The notes beneath the pieces are model-generated. The model had not been told where the DNA came from, did not search any database, and saw nothing but the letters and a program-made list of their open reading frames with translations. The translations under genes and the position numbers were made by a program. A DNA stretch of 64,000 nt from Aeromonas eucrenophila (GTDB taxonomy: Bacteria > Pseudomonadota > Gammaproteobacteria > Enterobacterales > Aeromonadaceae). Within the stretch, counting starts at the first letter, position 1; every line of letters begins with the position of its first letter. The stretch spans positions 318,036 to 382,035 of the forward strand of contig NZ_CDDF01000001.1 in NCBI RefSeq assembly GCF_000819865.1, read 5' to 3'. This document shows, piece by piece, positions 9,536 to 18,055 of the stretch.

Positions 9536-12500
9536 TTAGCACTGAGCAATCGCATTGAGCACCCGTTTATCGGAAACCGGATAGGGGGTGCCCAGTTGCT
9601 GGGCGAAGAACGACACCCTCAGCTCCTCGATCATCCAGCGAATATTGGCCACCTCGGTCGGGATCAGCTGGGATTTGGGGATCTTGGCGAGCAGCGCCTT
9701 GTAGTCCGCCTCCACGCTCTGCACCTTGAGCATGTAGACCCTGTCCCGGTTTGGATCGATGGCCAGCTTCTCGAGGCGCCGCTCGATGGCGCGCAGGTAG
9801 CGCAGCAAGTCAGGCAGGCGCTGCCAGCCGGTCTCGGTGACGAAGCCCTTGTGGATGAGGTTGCCAAGCTGCTGCTGGATGTCCGACATGGCAAAGGCGG
9901 TGTCGAGCTGCATCTTGCCCTTGAGCCGCTTCTTGATCTCATGGGACAGGGTCAATACCGCCTCCACCTGGCTCGCCACCTCGACCACGGCATCGTTGAG
10001 CTCGGCGCGCACAAACTCCTTGAGCGCCTCGAAACCCGCCTCGTCCCAGGCCAGGCCACCGTGCTGCTCGATGAGCTTGTCGCAGCCACAGGCGATGCAG
10101 TCATCGATCAACTCCGCCACCTTGCCGAAGGGATTGAAATAGAGCCCGAGCTTGGCCTTGTTCGGCAGCTTCTCCTGCAGGTATTTGATGGGCGACGGCA
10201 CGTTGAGCAGGATCAACCGGCGCTGGCCACTCCACATCAATTGCTGCTGGGCGACCGGGCTCTCCACCAGCTGGATGGCGACCGAATCCTTCTGATCCAC
10301 CAGGGCCGGATAGGCTTTCACCTCGAAGCCCGCCCGCTTCTGGCTGTATTCCTTGGGCAACTCGCCAAAGCTCCACAGGGTGAGGCCGGACTGCTCTATG
10401 TCGTCATCCGCCACCTGGGACAGCGTTTCCTGCACGCGCCCGCGCAGGGACCCTTTGAGCGCCTCCAGATCCTTGCCCTCGGCGATGGGTTTGTGTTTAT
10501 CGTCCACCACCCGGAAGGTGAGTTTCAGGTGATCGGGCACCGCTGCCCAATCCCAGGCCTCACGGGGCACTGTCACCCCTGTCATGCGACGCAGCTGACG
10601 CTCCATCTCGTCGAGCAGCGGCCCCTGCTCGGGGTTGATGCTGGCGAGCAGCGCATCGGCGTAGTTCGGCGCCGGCACGAAGTTCTTGCGCATGGGCTTT
10701 GGCATGGACTTGATGAGGGCCACCAGCAGCTCATGGCGCAGGCCCGGGATCAGCCACTCGAAGCCTTTCACTTCGACCTGGTTGAGCAGCGGCAGCGGGA
10801 TATGCAGGGTGACGCCGTCCGCCGCCTCCCCCGGCTCGAACTGGTAGCTCAACTTCAGTTTGAGCCGACCCTGTTGCCAGAAGTTCGGGTAGTCGAGATC
10901 GCTGATGTGGGCCGCATCCCCCTTCATCAGCATCTCTTTCTCGAAGTTGAGCAGATCGGGATCCTGTTTCTGCGCCTCCTTCCACCACTTGTCAAAATGC
11001 CGGGCCGAGATGACGTCTTCCGGCAAGCGGGCATCGTAGAAGCGGAACAGATCCTCGTCGTCCACCAGGATGTCGCGGCGACGGGACTTGTGCTCCAGCG
11101 CCTCCACCTCGGCCAGCAGTTTGCGGTTCTCGCCGAAGAAACGGTGACGGGTCTCGAAATCCCCCTCTACCAGGGCACGGCGGATAAACAGCTCGCGGCA
11201 CTGGGCGGGATCGATGCGGCTGAAGTTGATGAGCCGCTCGTTCACCAGGGTCAGGCCATAGAGGGTCACCTTCTCCTTGGCCATGACGGCGCCATTTTTC
11301 TTCGACCAGTGGGGGTCGCTGTGGTGCAGCTTGATGAGGTGGCCCGCCAGGGGCTCCACCCACTCGGGCTCAATCTTGCCGTTGATGCGGGCATAGAGGC
11401 GGGAGGTCTCCACCAGTTCGGCGGCCATCACCCACTTGGGCGGCTTCTTGAAGAGGCCCGAGGCCGGGAACAGGTGGAAGCGGCCGTTGCGGGCACCGAG
11501 GAACTCAGGCTTCTCCAGATCCTTGTTACCTATATGGCTCAAGAGACCGGTCAACAGGGCGCAGTGCACCGTCTTGAAGTCCGCCGGCTCTGCATTGGTC
11601 TTGAATCCCAACTCCTTGACGCTCTGGCGCAGTTGGAAGTGGATATCCTGCCATTCCCGCACCCGCAGATAGGAGAGGAACTCCTTCTGGCACATGCGGC
11701 GGAACGGGTTGCTACCCAGCAGATCCTGCTGCTCTTTCAGGTAATTCCAGAGGTTCACGAAGGCGAGGAAGTCGGAATCCTTGTCTTCGAAGCGTCTGTG
11801 CTGCTCGTCGGCGGCCTGCTTCTTCTCCATGGGCCGCTCGCGGGGATCCTGGATGCTCAGCCCCGCGGTGATCACCAGCACCTCGCTGAGGCAGCCGGTC
11901 TGGGCGGCACTGATCACCATCCTGGCCAGCCTGGGATCAAGGGGGATACGCGACAACTGGCGACCGGTGTCGGTCAACTGCAGGCGGGCCTCTTGCTCCT
12001 GGCTCCCATGGGGGTTTGGCAACTCACGCACCGCCTCCAGCTCCTTGAGCAGGGTCAGGCCGTCCTTGATGTGGCGCGATTCCGGCGGCTCGACGAAGGG
12101 GAAGGCCTCCATGTTGCCAAGGCCCAGTGCCAACATCTGCAAGATGACGGAGGCCAGGTTGGTGCGTAGGATCTCGGGATCGGTGAAGGCGGGCCTATTG
12201 TTGAAATCCTCCTCGCTGTAGAGGCGAATACAGATACCGTCTGCCACCCGGCCGCAACGGCCCTTGCGCTGGTTGGCGCTGGCCTGGGAGACGGGCTCGA
12301 TGGGCAGGCGCTGCACCTTGGTACGCCAGGAGTAGCGGCTGATGCGGGCGGTACCGGGATCGATCACGTAACGAATGCCCGGTACCGTCAGGGAAGTCTC
12401 GGCCACGTTGGTGGCCAGCACGATGCGCCGCCCGGCGTGTTGCTGGAACACCTTGTTCTGTTCGGCGTTGGAGAGGCGGGCGTAGAGCGGCAGCACCTCG

Positions 12501-13456
12501 GTGTCGCGCAGGTTGAGTTTGCGCAGGGCGTCGGCGGTGTCGCGGATCTCCCGCTCGCCATTCATGAAGATAAGGATGTCCCCCAGCCCTTCGCGGGCCA
12601 GCTCCTCAACCGCATCGAAGATCCCCTGCAACTCGTCGCGCTCGTCCCCGCTCTCCTTGCCATCGCTCTTTTTGTCTTCAAACAAGGGGCGATAGCGCAC
12701 CTCCACCGGATAGGTGCGGCCGGACACTTCGATGACCGGCGCCTGGTTGAAGTGGCGGGAGAAGCGTTGGGGGTCGATGGTGGCCGAGGTGATGATCACC
12801 TTGAGATCCGGGCGCCTCGGCAACAGCTGCTTGAGGTAGCCCAGGATGAAGTCGATGTTGAGGCTGCGCTCGTGGGCCTCATCGATGATGATGGTGTCGT
12901 ACTGAGTCAGCAACCTGTCGTGCTGGATCTCCGCCAGCAGGATACCGTCCGTCATCAACTTGATGTGGGTCTGCTCGCTCACCTGATCTGTGAAGCGCAC
13001 CTTGTAACCCACGTATTGGCCAAGCTCGGACTCCATCTCCTCGGCGATGCGGGCCGCCACAGTGCGGGCCGCGAGACGCCTCGGCTGGGTGTGGCCTATG
13101 TAGCCCTTCACCCCGCGTCCGAGGGCCAGACAGATCTTGGGGATCTGGGTGGTCTTGCCCGAGCCGGTTTCGCCGGCGATGATCACCACCTGATGTTCGC
13201 TGATGGCTTTAGCGATCTCCGCCTGCTTCTGGCTGACCGGCAGGTTGTCCGGGTAGGTGACCTTGGGCACACCGGCCAGGCGGCTCTGATAGCGCGCCTC
13301 GGCGACATCCAGATCGGCGGCGATGGTTTCCAGCACGGCGGTCTGTTTGGCCTCGGGCAGCTTCTTGACCCCGTGCAGGCGACTGGAAAGGCGACGGGCG
13401 TCGAGATTCATGCAGGCAGATAAGCGACGGCGCAACGCCTCGAGAGAGAGAGACAA
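9536..13456 (-). CDS. hrpA: ATP-dependent RNA helicase HrpA
   Basis: DEAH-box RNA helicase of 1306 residues (E. coli about 1300), implicated in rescue of stalled ribosomes. Walker A GETGSGKT is at 95-102, DEAH at 192-195, SAT near 225 and QRKGRCGR near 395. The OB-like and long HrpA-specific C-terminal regions are intact. The start is a TTG at 13456: AAGGA lies 8 bases before it, and the residues after it align with the E. coli N-terminus (LEALRRRLSACM, RLHGVKKL). The next in-frame ATG would cut into that homology. Monocistronic. Confidence 0.95.
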   Translation of the reverse strand: MSLSLEALRRRLSACMNLDARRLSSRLHGVKKLPEAKQTAVLETIAADLDVAEARYQSRLAGVPKVTYPDNLPVSQKQAEIAKAISEHQVVIIAGETGSGKTTQIPKICLALGRGVKGYIGHTQPRRLAARTVAARIAEEMESELGQYVGYKVRFTDQVSEQTHIKLMTDGILLAEIQHDRLLTQYDTIIIDEAHERSLNIDFILGYLKQLLPRRPDLKVIITSATIDPQRFSRHFNQAPVIEVSGRTYPVEVRYRPLFEDKKSDGKESGDERDELQGIFDAVEELAREGLGDILIFMNGEREIRDTADALRKLNLRDTEVLPLYARLSNAEQNKVFQQHAGRRIVLATNVAETSLTVPGIRYVIDPGTARISRYSWRTKVQRLPIEPVSQASANQRKGRCGRVADGICIRLYSEEDFNNRPAFTDPEILRTNLASVILQMLALGLGNMEAFPFVEPPESRHIKDGLTLLKELEAVRELPNPHGSQEQEARLQLTDTGRQLSRIPLDPRLARMVISAAQTGCLSEVLVITAGLSIQDPRERPMEKKQAADEQHRRFEDKDSDFLAFVNLWNYLKEQQDLLGSNPFRRMCQKEFLSYLRVREWQDIHFQLRQSVKELGFKTNAEPADFKTVHCALLTGLLSHIGNKDLEKPEFLGARNGRFHLFPASGLFKKPPKWVMAAELVETSRLYARINGKIEPEWVEPLAGHLIKLHHSDPHWSKKNGAVMAKEKVTLYGLTLVNERLINFSRIDPAQCRELFIRRALVEGDFETRHRFFGENRKLLAEVEALEHKSRRRDILVDDEDLFRFYDARLPEDVISARHFDKWWKEAQKQDPDLLNFEKEMLMKGDAAHISDLDYPNFWQQGRLKLKLSYQFEPGEAADGVTLHIPLPLLNQVEVKGFEWLIPGLRHELLVALIKSMPKPMRKNFVPAPNYADALLASINPEQGPLLDEMERQLRRMTGVTVPREAWDWAAVPDHLKLTFRVVDDKHKPIAEGKDLEALKGSLRGRVQETLSQVADDDIEQSGLTLWSFGELPKEYSQKRAGFEVKAYPALVDQKDSVAIQLVESPVAQQQLMWSGQRRLILLNVPSPIKYLQEKLPNKAKLGLYFNPFGKVAELIDDCIACGCDKLIEQHGGLAWDEAGFEALKEFVRAELNDAVVEVASQVEAVLTLSHEIKKRLKGKMQLDTAFAMSDIQQQLGNLIHKGFVTETGWQRLPDLLRYLRAIERRLEKLAIDPNRDRVYMLKVQSVEADYKALLAKIPKSQLIPTEVANIRWMIEELRVSFFAQQLGTPYPVSDKRVLNAIAQC

Positions 13457-13583
13457 GGTAGAGATTCCTTAAATATGAAGCCCGCGCGGGCCATTCGATA
13501 GCTGGAGCCGATCCTAAAGAGCGGGGGGGAGCGGTGCAAGCCTTAAAGCAAACCGTCGCCGGATAAGGGGGTTACGCCAAATG

Positions 13584-13610
13584 AAAAGAGCAGGCACCGG
13601 GCCTGCTCCT
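13584..13610 (-). terminator. Terminator of the CBS-domain gene
   Basis: On the minus strand, stem AGCAGGC/GCCTGCT followed by CTTTTC, about 25 bases past the stop. Confidence 0.75.
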
Positions 13611-13633
13611 GATGACAGCGGCAATAACCGCGG

Positions 13634-14056
13634 TCAGACCCGCGCCTGGCGCACGAAGCAGGTGCCCAGCTGGGCGTGGATCGCCTGCATCACATTGTGG
13701 CGACTGATCACCCCGAGCAGTCTCCCCTCCTCCACCACCGGATAGATCTTGGGTTTTTGACCCATCATCATCTCCGCCAGGTCCAGGATGCTGGTGTCGG
13801 GGCCCACCGCCAGCACCTCCTTGCGCATCACATCCTTGATCTGGGCCACCTGCTCGCAGTGGTAAGCCTCTTTCAACATGACGGCGATGCAATCCTGCTC
13901 CGACACCCAGCCGATCAGGTGGCCCCTGGCATCCACCACGGGGCCACCGAGCTGGTGACTGTTGAGAAACTTGGTGACCGCGCTTTGCACCATCATGTCC
14001 GCGCCGAACGTGATGGGTTTGGTCTGCATATAATCCTTCGCCTTGAGTGATTCCAT
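13634..14056 (-). CDS. CBS-domain pair protein
   Basis: A 140-residue stand-alone Bateman module. The first CBS domain runs from about 8 to 60 (AVTKFLNSHQLGGPVVDARGHLIGWVSEQD), the second from about 75 to 130 (DVMRKEVLAVGPDTSILDLAEMM, then GVISRHNVMQAI). Such modules bind adenosine nucleotides and usually regulate another protein; no partner is fused or adjacent. The start at 14056 is chosen at the first Met before the domain. Confidence 0.88.
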   Translation of the reverse strand: MESLKAKDYMQTKPITFGADMMVQSAVTKFLNSHQLGGPVVDARGHLIGWVSEQDCIAVMLKEAYHCEQVAQIKDVMRKEVLAVGPDTSILDLAEMMMGQKPKIYPVVEEGRLLGVISRHNVMQAIHAQLGTCFVRQARV

Positions 14057-14095
14057 GACGCTTCCCCCCAACTTGCCTCCCGGGCGGGAGGCGAA

Positions 14096-14116
14096 AGCCG
14101 GACAGGATGTCCGGCT
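14096..14116 (-). terminator. Hairpin after the LuxR-family gene
   Basis: Perfect 9-bp stem AGCCGGACA/TGTCCGGCT with a 3-base loop. On the minus strand it is followed only by TTC, so termination strength is uncertain. Confidence 0.5.
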
Positions 14117-14141
14117 CACTGCAAGCATAGCCTGCCGGGGA

Positions 14142-15227
14142 TCAGGAAATGGACTGCAACAGCAGCAACAACTCGTTCTGGCTGTGGCAATCGGTCTTCT
14201 TGAACACCCCCTTCAAGGTGGAACGCACGGTTTCCACTTTGACCCCTCGCAACTCAGCGATGTCGTTGCTGCTGTAGCCCTTGCTCATCAGCACCAGCAG
14301 CTCCTTCTCCCCTATGGTGAGGGGATAGAGGCTGGCCAGGGCTTCGATGTCCGGATTGAAGGAGTGCTCGGGGTCGCGCAGCACCACCTCTACATAACGC
14401 TCGAAGCGGTTGAGGCCACTCATCAGGGTGCACTGGATCAGCAGCGGCCTTAAATTGGCCTGACGGGGAATGGACATATAGGCACTCGCCCCCGGCAACA
14501 AATAGGCAAAGCCATTCAATATTTCCTTGAGCTGGCGTTGTTGCTCCTTATTTTGCAGAGAGAAAATACCATTGATGGCCCGCAGCTCCACATTTTCATC
14601 TGAGATACGGTTGAACGCCACGTTGGAATAATGAATATGCCCCTTGTCATCGATGATGGCACTGGGCTTATTATGGTTTTTGACCAGCTGTTGCAGCTGA
14701 TAGTTCTGGGTTTCCAGGGCCAGCAGATTCCAATAATGCTGGCTCCAGGCCGCCAGGCCGGAATAGATCTCGGTCAGGGACACAAGATCCCCGGCGCTGA
14801 AATCATCCTGCGCCGCGCCGCGATAACTGCACAGGCTGCTAAGCCCACGCCCCTTGACCCGGCAGACACCGCCGGCGGCAAACTGGGCGCCAAAACTCGC
14901 CAGCAGCCCCGCCGAATTGGAGATGGCATTGGCGTTGACTATCCCCTGGCAGCCCTTGTCCAAATAGTGGTTGAACCACACATCCTGGCGATGGTGTTGG
15001 ACATAGAACTGCTGCTGGGCCTCGCTGAGGCCGCTGGAGAAGAGCCTTATTCCGTCGCTCTTGTCATCGTCCCGCAATAAAAACAGGGACGAACTGCCGG
15101 ACAGGTCGGAACGAAATTGGTCTACGACCAACTTAATGTCAGAATCATTAATACCGCACTCGTATAACTGGCTGATATAGGGCGATATCCTTTCTTTTTC
15201 TAATGCCTTCACACCCGAACTCCACAT
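14142..15227 (-). CDS. LuxR-family transcriptional regulator
   Basis: A 361-residue regulator. The C-terminal 60 residues form a LuxR-type helix-turn-helix (LTIGEKELLVLMSKGYSSNDIA, then VKVETVRSTLKGVFKKT). The N-terminal 280 residues contain a PAS-like stretch (IIDDKGHIHYSNVAFNRIS near 190) but neither a receiver nor an autoinducer-binding domain that I recognise. No adjacent gene is an obvious target. It sits at the edge of the AT-richer stretch that follows. Confidence 0.85.
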   Translation of the reverse strand: MWSSGVKALEKERISPYISQLYECGINDSDIKLVVDQFRSDLSGSSSLFLLRDDDKSDGIRLFSSGLSEAQQQFYVQHHRQDVWFNHYLDKGCQGIVNANAISNSAGLLASFGAQFAAGGVCRVKGRGLSSLCSYRGAAQDDFSAGDLVSLTEIYSGLAAWSQHYWNLLALETQNYQLQQLVKNHNKPSAIIDDKGHIHYSNVAFNRISDENVELRAINGIFSLQNKEQQRQLKEILNGFAYLLPGASAYMSIPRQANLRPLLIQCTLMSGLNRFERYVEVVLRDPEHSFNPDIEALASLYPLTIGEKELLVLMSKGYSSNDIAELRGVKVETVRSTLKGVFKKTDCHSQNELLLLLQSIS

Positions 15228-15732
15228 TCTTATTTTTATTGAAGAGGCATCTTACTCTGCAATGGGAACCTCGAGAAGTAGTCAAATGAACAAAGGTTTT
15301 ATGAGCAATCCATAAATAGTAATGAGAAAAGTACATATGGATGAAGGCAGGGGAAATGTTTAAATCCAAGTTAATGTTTCATATTGCTTTTGTCGTTATA
15401 CAGCTGGTTTGCCCGAGTTTCCTTCCCTCGTACGCAGCAGCGCCGGTGTCTCCCCCTTTATCTTCCCATCAGCAAGCCACCTCTCAGGGCGCCTTTATGG
15501 ACTGTCCCGGCGGAGCAACGTTGGCGTAATGCTGGCATCACTACCGCTCGGCCTGGTCCCCCAGCTCGACCACAGCCGGTTGCCCGCAATATGGAAGAAG
15601 CCTGCAAGAAGTCGGTGGCTTTCACGGCATAACTCTGCATCCAGATAAATCGGTGCGACAACCTGTCCATGTCCGCTCCCGGCCCCAATCACCACAGGGC
15701 ATATCTCGCGGCAAAAAAGCGGCCCCAGATAG
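15228..15732. other. Low-coding region between the LuxR and PAP2 genes
   Basis: About 500 bases, AT-rich near the LuxR gene. They contain one weak candidate secreted peptide (15356-15529) and several overlapping short frames without recognisable homology. No repeat or terminator is evident. It may hold the LuxR gene promoter and decayed sequence. Confidence 0.4.
15356..15529 (+). CDS. Possible small secreted peptide (57 aa)
   Basis: The frame begins MFKSKLMFHIAFVVIQLVC and continues to a plausible signal-peptidase site (SYAAAP), leaving a short mature part ending GATLA. A purine-rich GGGGA lies just before the ATG, close spacing. No homology is recognised. The signal-like N-terminus is the only positive evidence; it could also be the remnant of a longer frameshifted gene. 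Confidence 0.3.
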   Translation: MFKSKLMFHIAFVVIQLVCPSFLPSYAAAPVSPPLSSHQQATSQGAFMDCPGGATLA

Positions 15733-16260
15733 TCAATAGGTCAGGCTGACACCAATCCCCCTGGCATCCCCATCCATCAGCAAGGGGTAGAATGCCAGTT
15801 GTGGGCCCTTGGGGGTGGTAAACAAGTAACTGAAACCGGTGGCAATGGCCGCACCGGCGATCACATCGCGCCAATAGTGGTTATCCGACTCGACCCGAGA
15901 CCAACCGACGGCGCCCGCGGCGACATAGGCAGGCAGACCATAACTCCAGCCATAGCGCATCTGCAGGTAGCTGGCACCACTGAATGCCCAGGCGGTGTGC
16001 CCGGATGGGAAACTCTTGTCCCCCCCATTCGGACGGGTTGCATCCACCGTGTTTTTCAAAATTTCGACGGTTGCCGTGGTCGCCAACAGGGAATATCCGA
16101 ATTGTTCCAGTCCGTCATAATCCCCTTGATACCAGGAGATGCCAGCAGCAACGGCGGGAATGGCAAACTGACCGATATCACCGTAGGTTTCAAATGCACT
16201 GGTGGCATTTGCGGCACCGCTGAGGCCGCATATTATAAGACCGAGAAATTCCTTTCTCAT
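15733..16260 (-). CDS. Periplasmic PAP2-family phosphatase
   Basis: A 175-residue type-2 phosphatidic acid phosphatase homologue with an N-terminal signal-like segment (LGLIICGLSGAANA). All three PAP2 motifs are present: K69...R76-P77, PSGH at 85-88 with His88, and SR(121-122)...H128...D132. It therefore looks catalytically intact. The family includes lipid phosphatases and undecaprenyl-pyrophosphate phosphatases; the substrate here is unknown. It is followed on the same strand only by the low-coding region. Base composition is lower in GC upstream than in neighbouring housekeeping genes. Confidence 0.88.
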   Translation of the reverse strand: MRKEFLGLIICGLSGAANATSAFETYGDIGQFAIPAVAAGISWYQGDYDGLEQFGYSLLATTATVEILKNTVDATRPNGGDKSFPSGHTAWAFSGASYLQMRYGWSYGLPAYVAAGAVGWSRVESDNHYWRDVIAGAAIATGFSYLFTTPKGPQLAFYPLLMDGDARGIGVSLTY

Positions 16261-16732
16261 ATAAACCCCATTTAATGCTCTACCGATGACGTGGAAATGG
16301 CAGTCATGGCCACCTTGTCGTTCGACAGATGTATTGGTGATGAGAAAATATAAAATAATGATTAATCTCTTCGCGTTAACTTAATGAAGCCAGCCAAGAG
16401 CCGATTTAAAAATAGACACGGATACGCGTTTTATTTAAAGCTTGTAAATAGCAACAAGATAAAATGCGTTAATATCAAGAATTTTTACTAAACCCATTAA
16501 CTAAAAACAATGTAGCAGGTCGATGTAAAACCTCAGCTCACTCCTATTGTGAACAGGCAAGCTAATACATTCAGTTAATAACAATATAGTGACGACTCGA
16601 TCATAACCTGACAATGAATTATCTGAGATTAGGGCCATATGCTCCGAACAATTCCAGAGAGTGAAATACGTCACTAAAAGGTCACGGCATTCATATTCAG
16701 GGCAAGCCATTAATGGCTTGCCCTGCCCCTAT
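16261..16732. other. AT-rich intergenic region upstream of the PAP2 gene
   Basis: A 470-base AT-rich stretch with no convincing gene. It contains the 28-bp palindrome at 16698-16725 and presumably the PAP2 promoter. A 69-codon frame at 16501-16710 on the minus strand has no homology I recognise. Confidence 0.5.
16698..16725. terminator. Perfect 28-bp palindrome after the DUF347 gene
   Basis: CAGGGCAAGCCATT followed by its exact reverse complement, 8 bases past the DUF347 gene stop. It would form a strong hairpin in either transcript but lacks a T tract on the minus strand. Confidence 0.5.
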
Positions 16733-17512
16733 TTAACTATCAGAGTCCAACACCACTGTGCCAACGCGCTTATTATTGAGGGTAGACAGGTAGACTAGGG
16801 TGGCGATGGCCACCAATAACGCCGCCGAGGCAGAATAGCGGCTCAACTCCAGCCCTCCTTTGCTGATGGGTTTGTCCAGAAAATCCCCCACTACTGCCCC
16901 GAGGGGACGAGTAATGATGAAGGCAGCCCAGAACAGCAAGGTGCGGGAGACCTGGCTCCAGAAATAGGCTGCGACTATGGCCAGCAGCATGCCCCCGAAC
17001 AGAACAGCGCTGCCTGCATAGCCAAAACCGGCATCATCCGCCATCCAGTCACCCAACGCTGTCCCCAATGTTTGCGAGAACATGATGGTGATCCAGTAAA
17101 ACATCTCCGTTCTGGGGGAAGTAATAGTGCTGGTAGATATTTCCCCCTGGGCGCGATACCACACAACAAATGAACCCAATAATAGAATAAACAGCAAGGT
17201 TGAACCGCCGGCATAACCCATCCCCAACGATCTGTCGGCAAAGTCAGCCATAGTGGTGCCCACTGTCGTCGTCGCGATAATGGTTCCCCAATACAGTGTC
17301 GGATTGTAACTCTTGGCAGAAATCTGAAAATAAACGGCTAACAAGAAAATGACTGAAAAAATAACAGTACCGACCAGATAACCCAAATCCATCGACATGG
17401 TGACCGCATCGCCGCCGGTTTCCCCCAAAGTCGTCGCCAGAATTTTTGTCACCCAGAATACCAGAGTAATCTCGGGTACTTTACTCAATGAGTCTGCGCG
17501 TGGTGTTAGCAT
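16733..17512 (-). CDS. DUF347-repeat inner-membrane protein (COG4705-like)
   Basis: A 259-residue integral membrane protein built of four similar units. Each has a Gly/Asp motif at a membrane boundary: TLGETGGD (about 28), TVGTTMADFADRSLGMGYAG (about 83), TLGTALGDWMADDAGFGYAG (about 150) and PLGAVVGDFLDKP (about 210). This is the DUF347 fourfold repeat, two helices per unit; function is not established. AAGG lies before the ATG. A PmrA-box-like direct repeat lies 59-75 bases upstream of the start, which points to control by an OmpR-family regulator. Confidence 0.85.
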   Translation of the reverse strand: MLTPRADSLSKVPEITLVFWVTKILATTLGETGGDAVTMSMDLGYLVGTVIFSVIFLLAVYFQISAKSYNPTLYWGTIIATTTVGTTMADFADRSLGMGYAGGSTLLFILLLGSFVVWYRAQGEISTSTITSPRTEMFYWITIMFSQTLGTALGDWMADDAGFGYAGSAVLFGGMLLAIVAAYFWSQVSRTLLFWAAFIITRPLGAVVGDFLDKPISKGGLELSRYSASAALLVAIATLVYLSTLNNKRVGTVVLDSDS

Positions 17513-17570
17513 GAGATACCTTCCAATGGTAAGACGAACTCTTCGTCAATACTGAGACTAGAGAGGCATT

Positions 17571-17587
17571 CTTAAGAGACAGTTAAG
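17571..17587 (-). promoter_or_regulatory. PmrA/BasR-box-like direct repeat
   Basis: On the minus strand: CTTAAC, 5 bases, CTTAAG. The PmrA consensus is YTTAAK-N5-YTTAAK; one position deviates. It lies 59-75 bases before the DUF347 gene start, a normal place for an activator site. Assignment to PmrA itself is inference. Confidence 0.45.
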
Positions 17588-18016
17588 GGCGCCATTATTA
17601 TTTCCCTCTCATATGGATACCCACTCGATGTCGTTGACCAACGCCGTGTACGGGCTGGCTTTCTCGCATCCAGCCAGCAGGAAATAAACGCCAATTCAGC
17701 ATGAAGAATTATCCAAATGCCTCGGAAATAACACCAAAGGGATAGGCTTGTTGCCTAAAAAATAATCGCAGTGACAATAGGGCAGACAATCTATTTTGAC
17801 GGCCAGCGTCTGTGTCGCCGAAGCGGTATTGGCAGGCATGATGGGATGGGAAAATCACCACATAGGGAGCCTCGGCAGGCTGGGCAATCAAATCCCTTGC
17901 CGCTGCATCGATGCCATGCAGGCGTGAGGCATCGTTCAGAAGGAGTGCAATAAACTGCAGCTGGGAGCCGATCCCCCGGCAGCGGTGATGCAAAGCGGAC
18001 GGCCGCCGCGCCCCAA

Positions 18017-18050
18017 ATAAAAAAGCCTGATGCCGTGCTGGCATCAGGCT
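18017..18050 (-). terminator. Terminator of the pirin gene
   Basis: On the minus strand, stem AGCCTGATGCC/GGCATCAGGCT followed by a run of seven T, just past the stop. Confidence 0.9.
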
Positions 18051-18055
18051 GGGGG

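Larger units (their letters stand above)
17513..18055. other. Intergenic region upstream of the DUF347 gene
   Basis: About 540 bases. It contains the PmrA-box-like repeat (17571-17587) and the terminator of the pirin gene (18017-18050). A 111-codon minus frame (17709-18044) crosses the middle but overlaps the terminator and shows no homology I recognise; it may be a gene remnant. Confidence 0.4.

Noticed and set aside
9596-12169. An 857-codon open frame on the plus strand
   Set aside because: Antisense to hrpA, with no domain recognised.
17709-18044. A 111-codon minus-strand frame before the DUF347 gene
   Set aside because: It overlaps the pirin terminator and has no recognised homology or ribosome site; kept only as a possible remnant.
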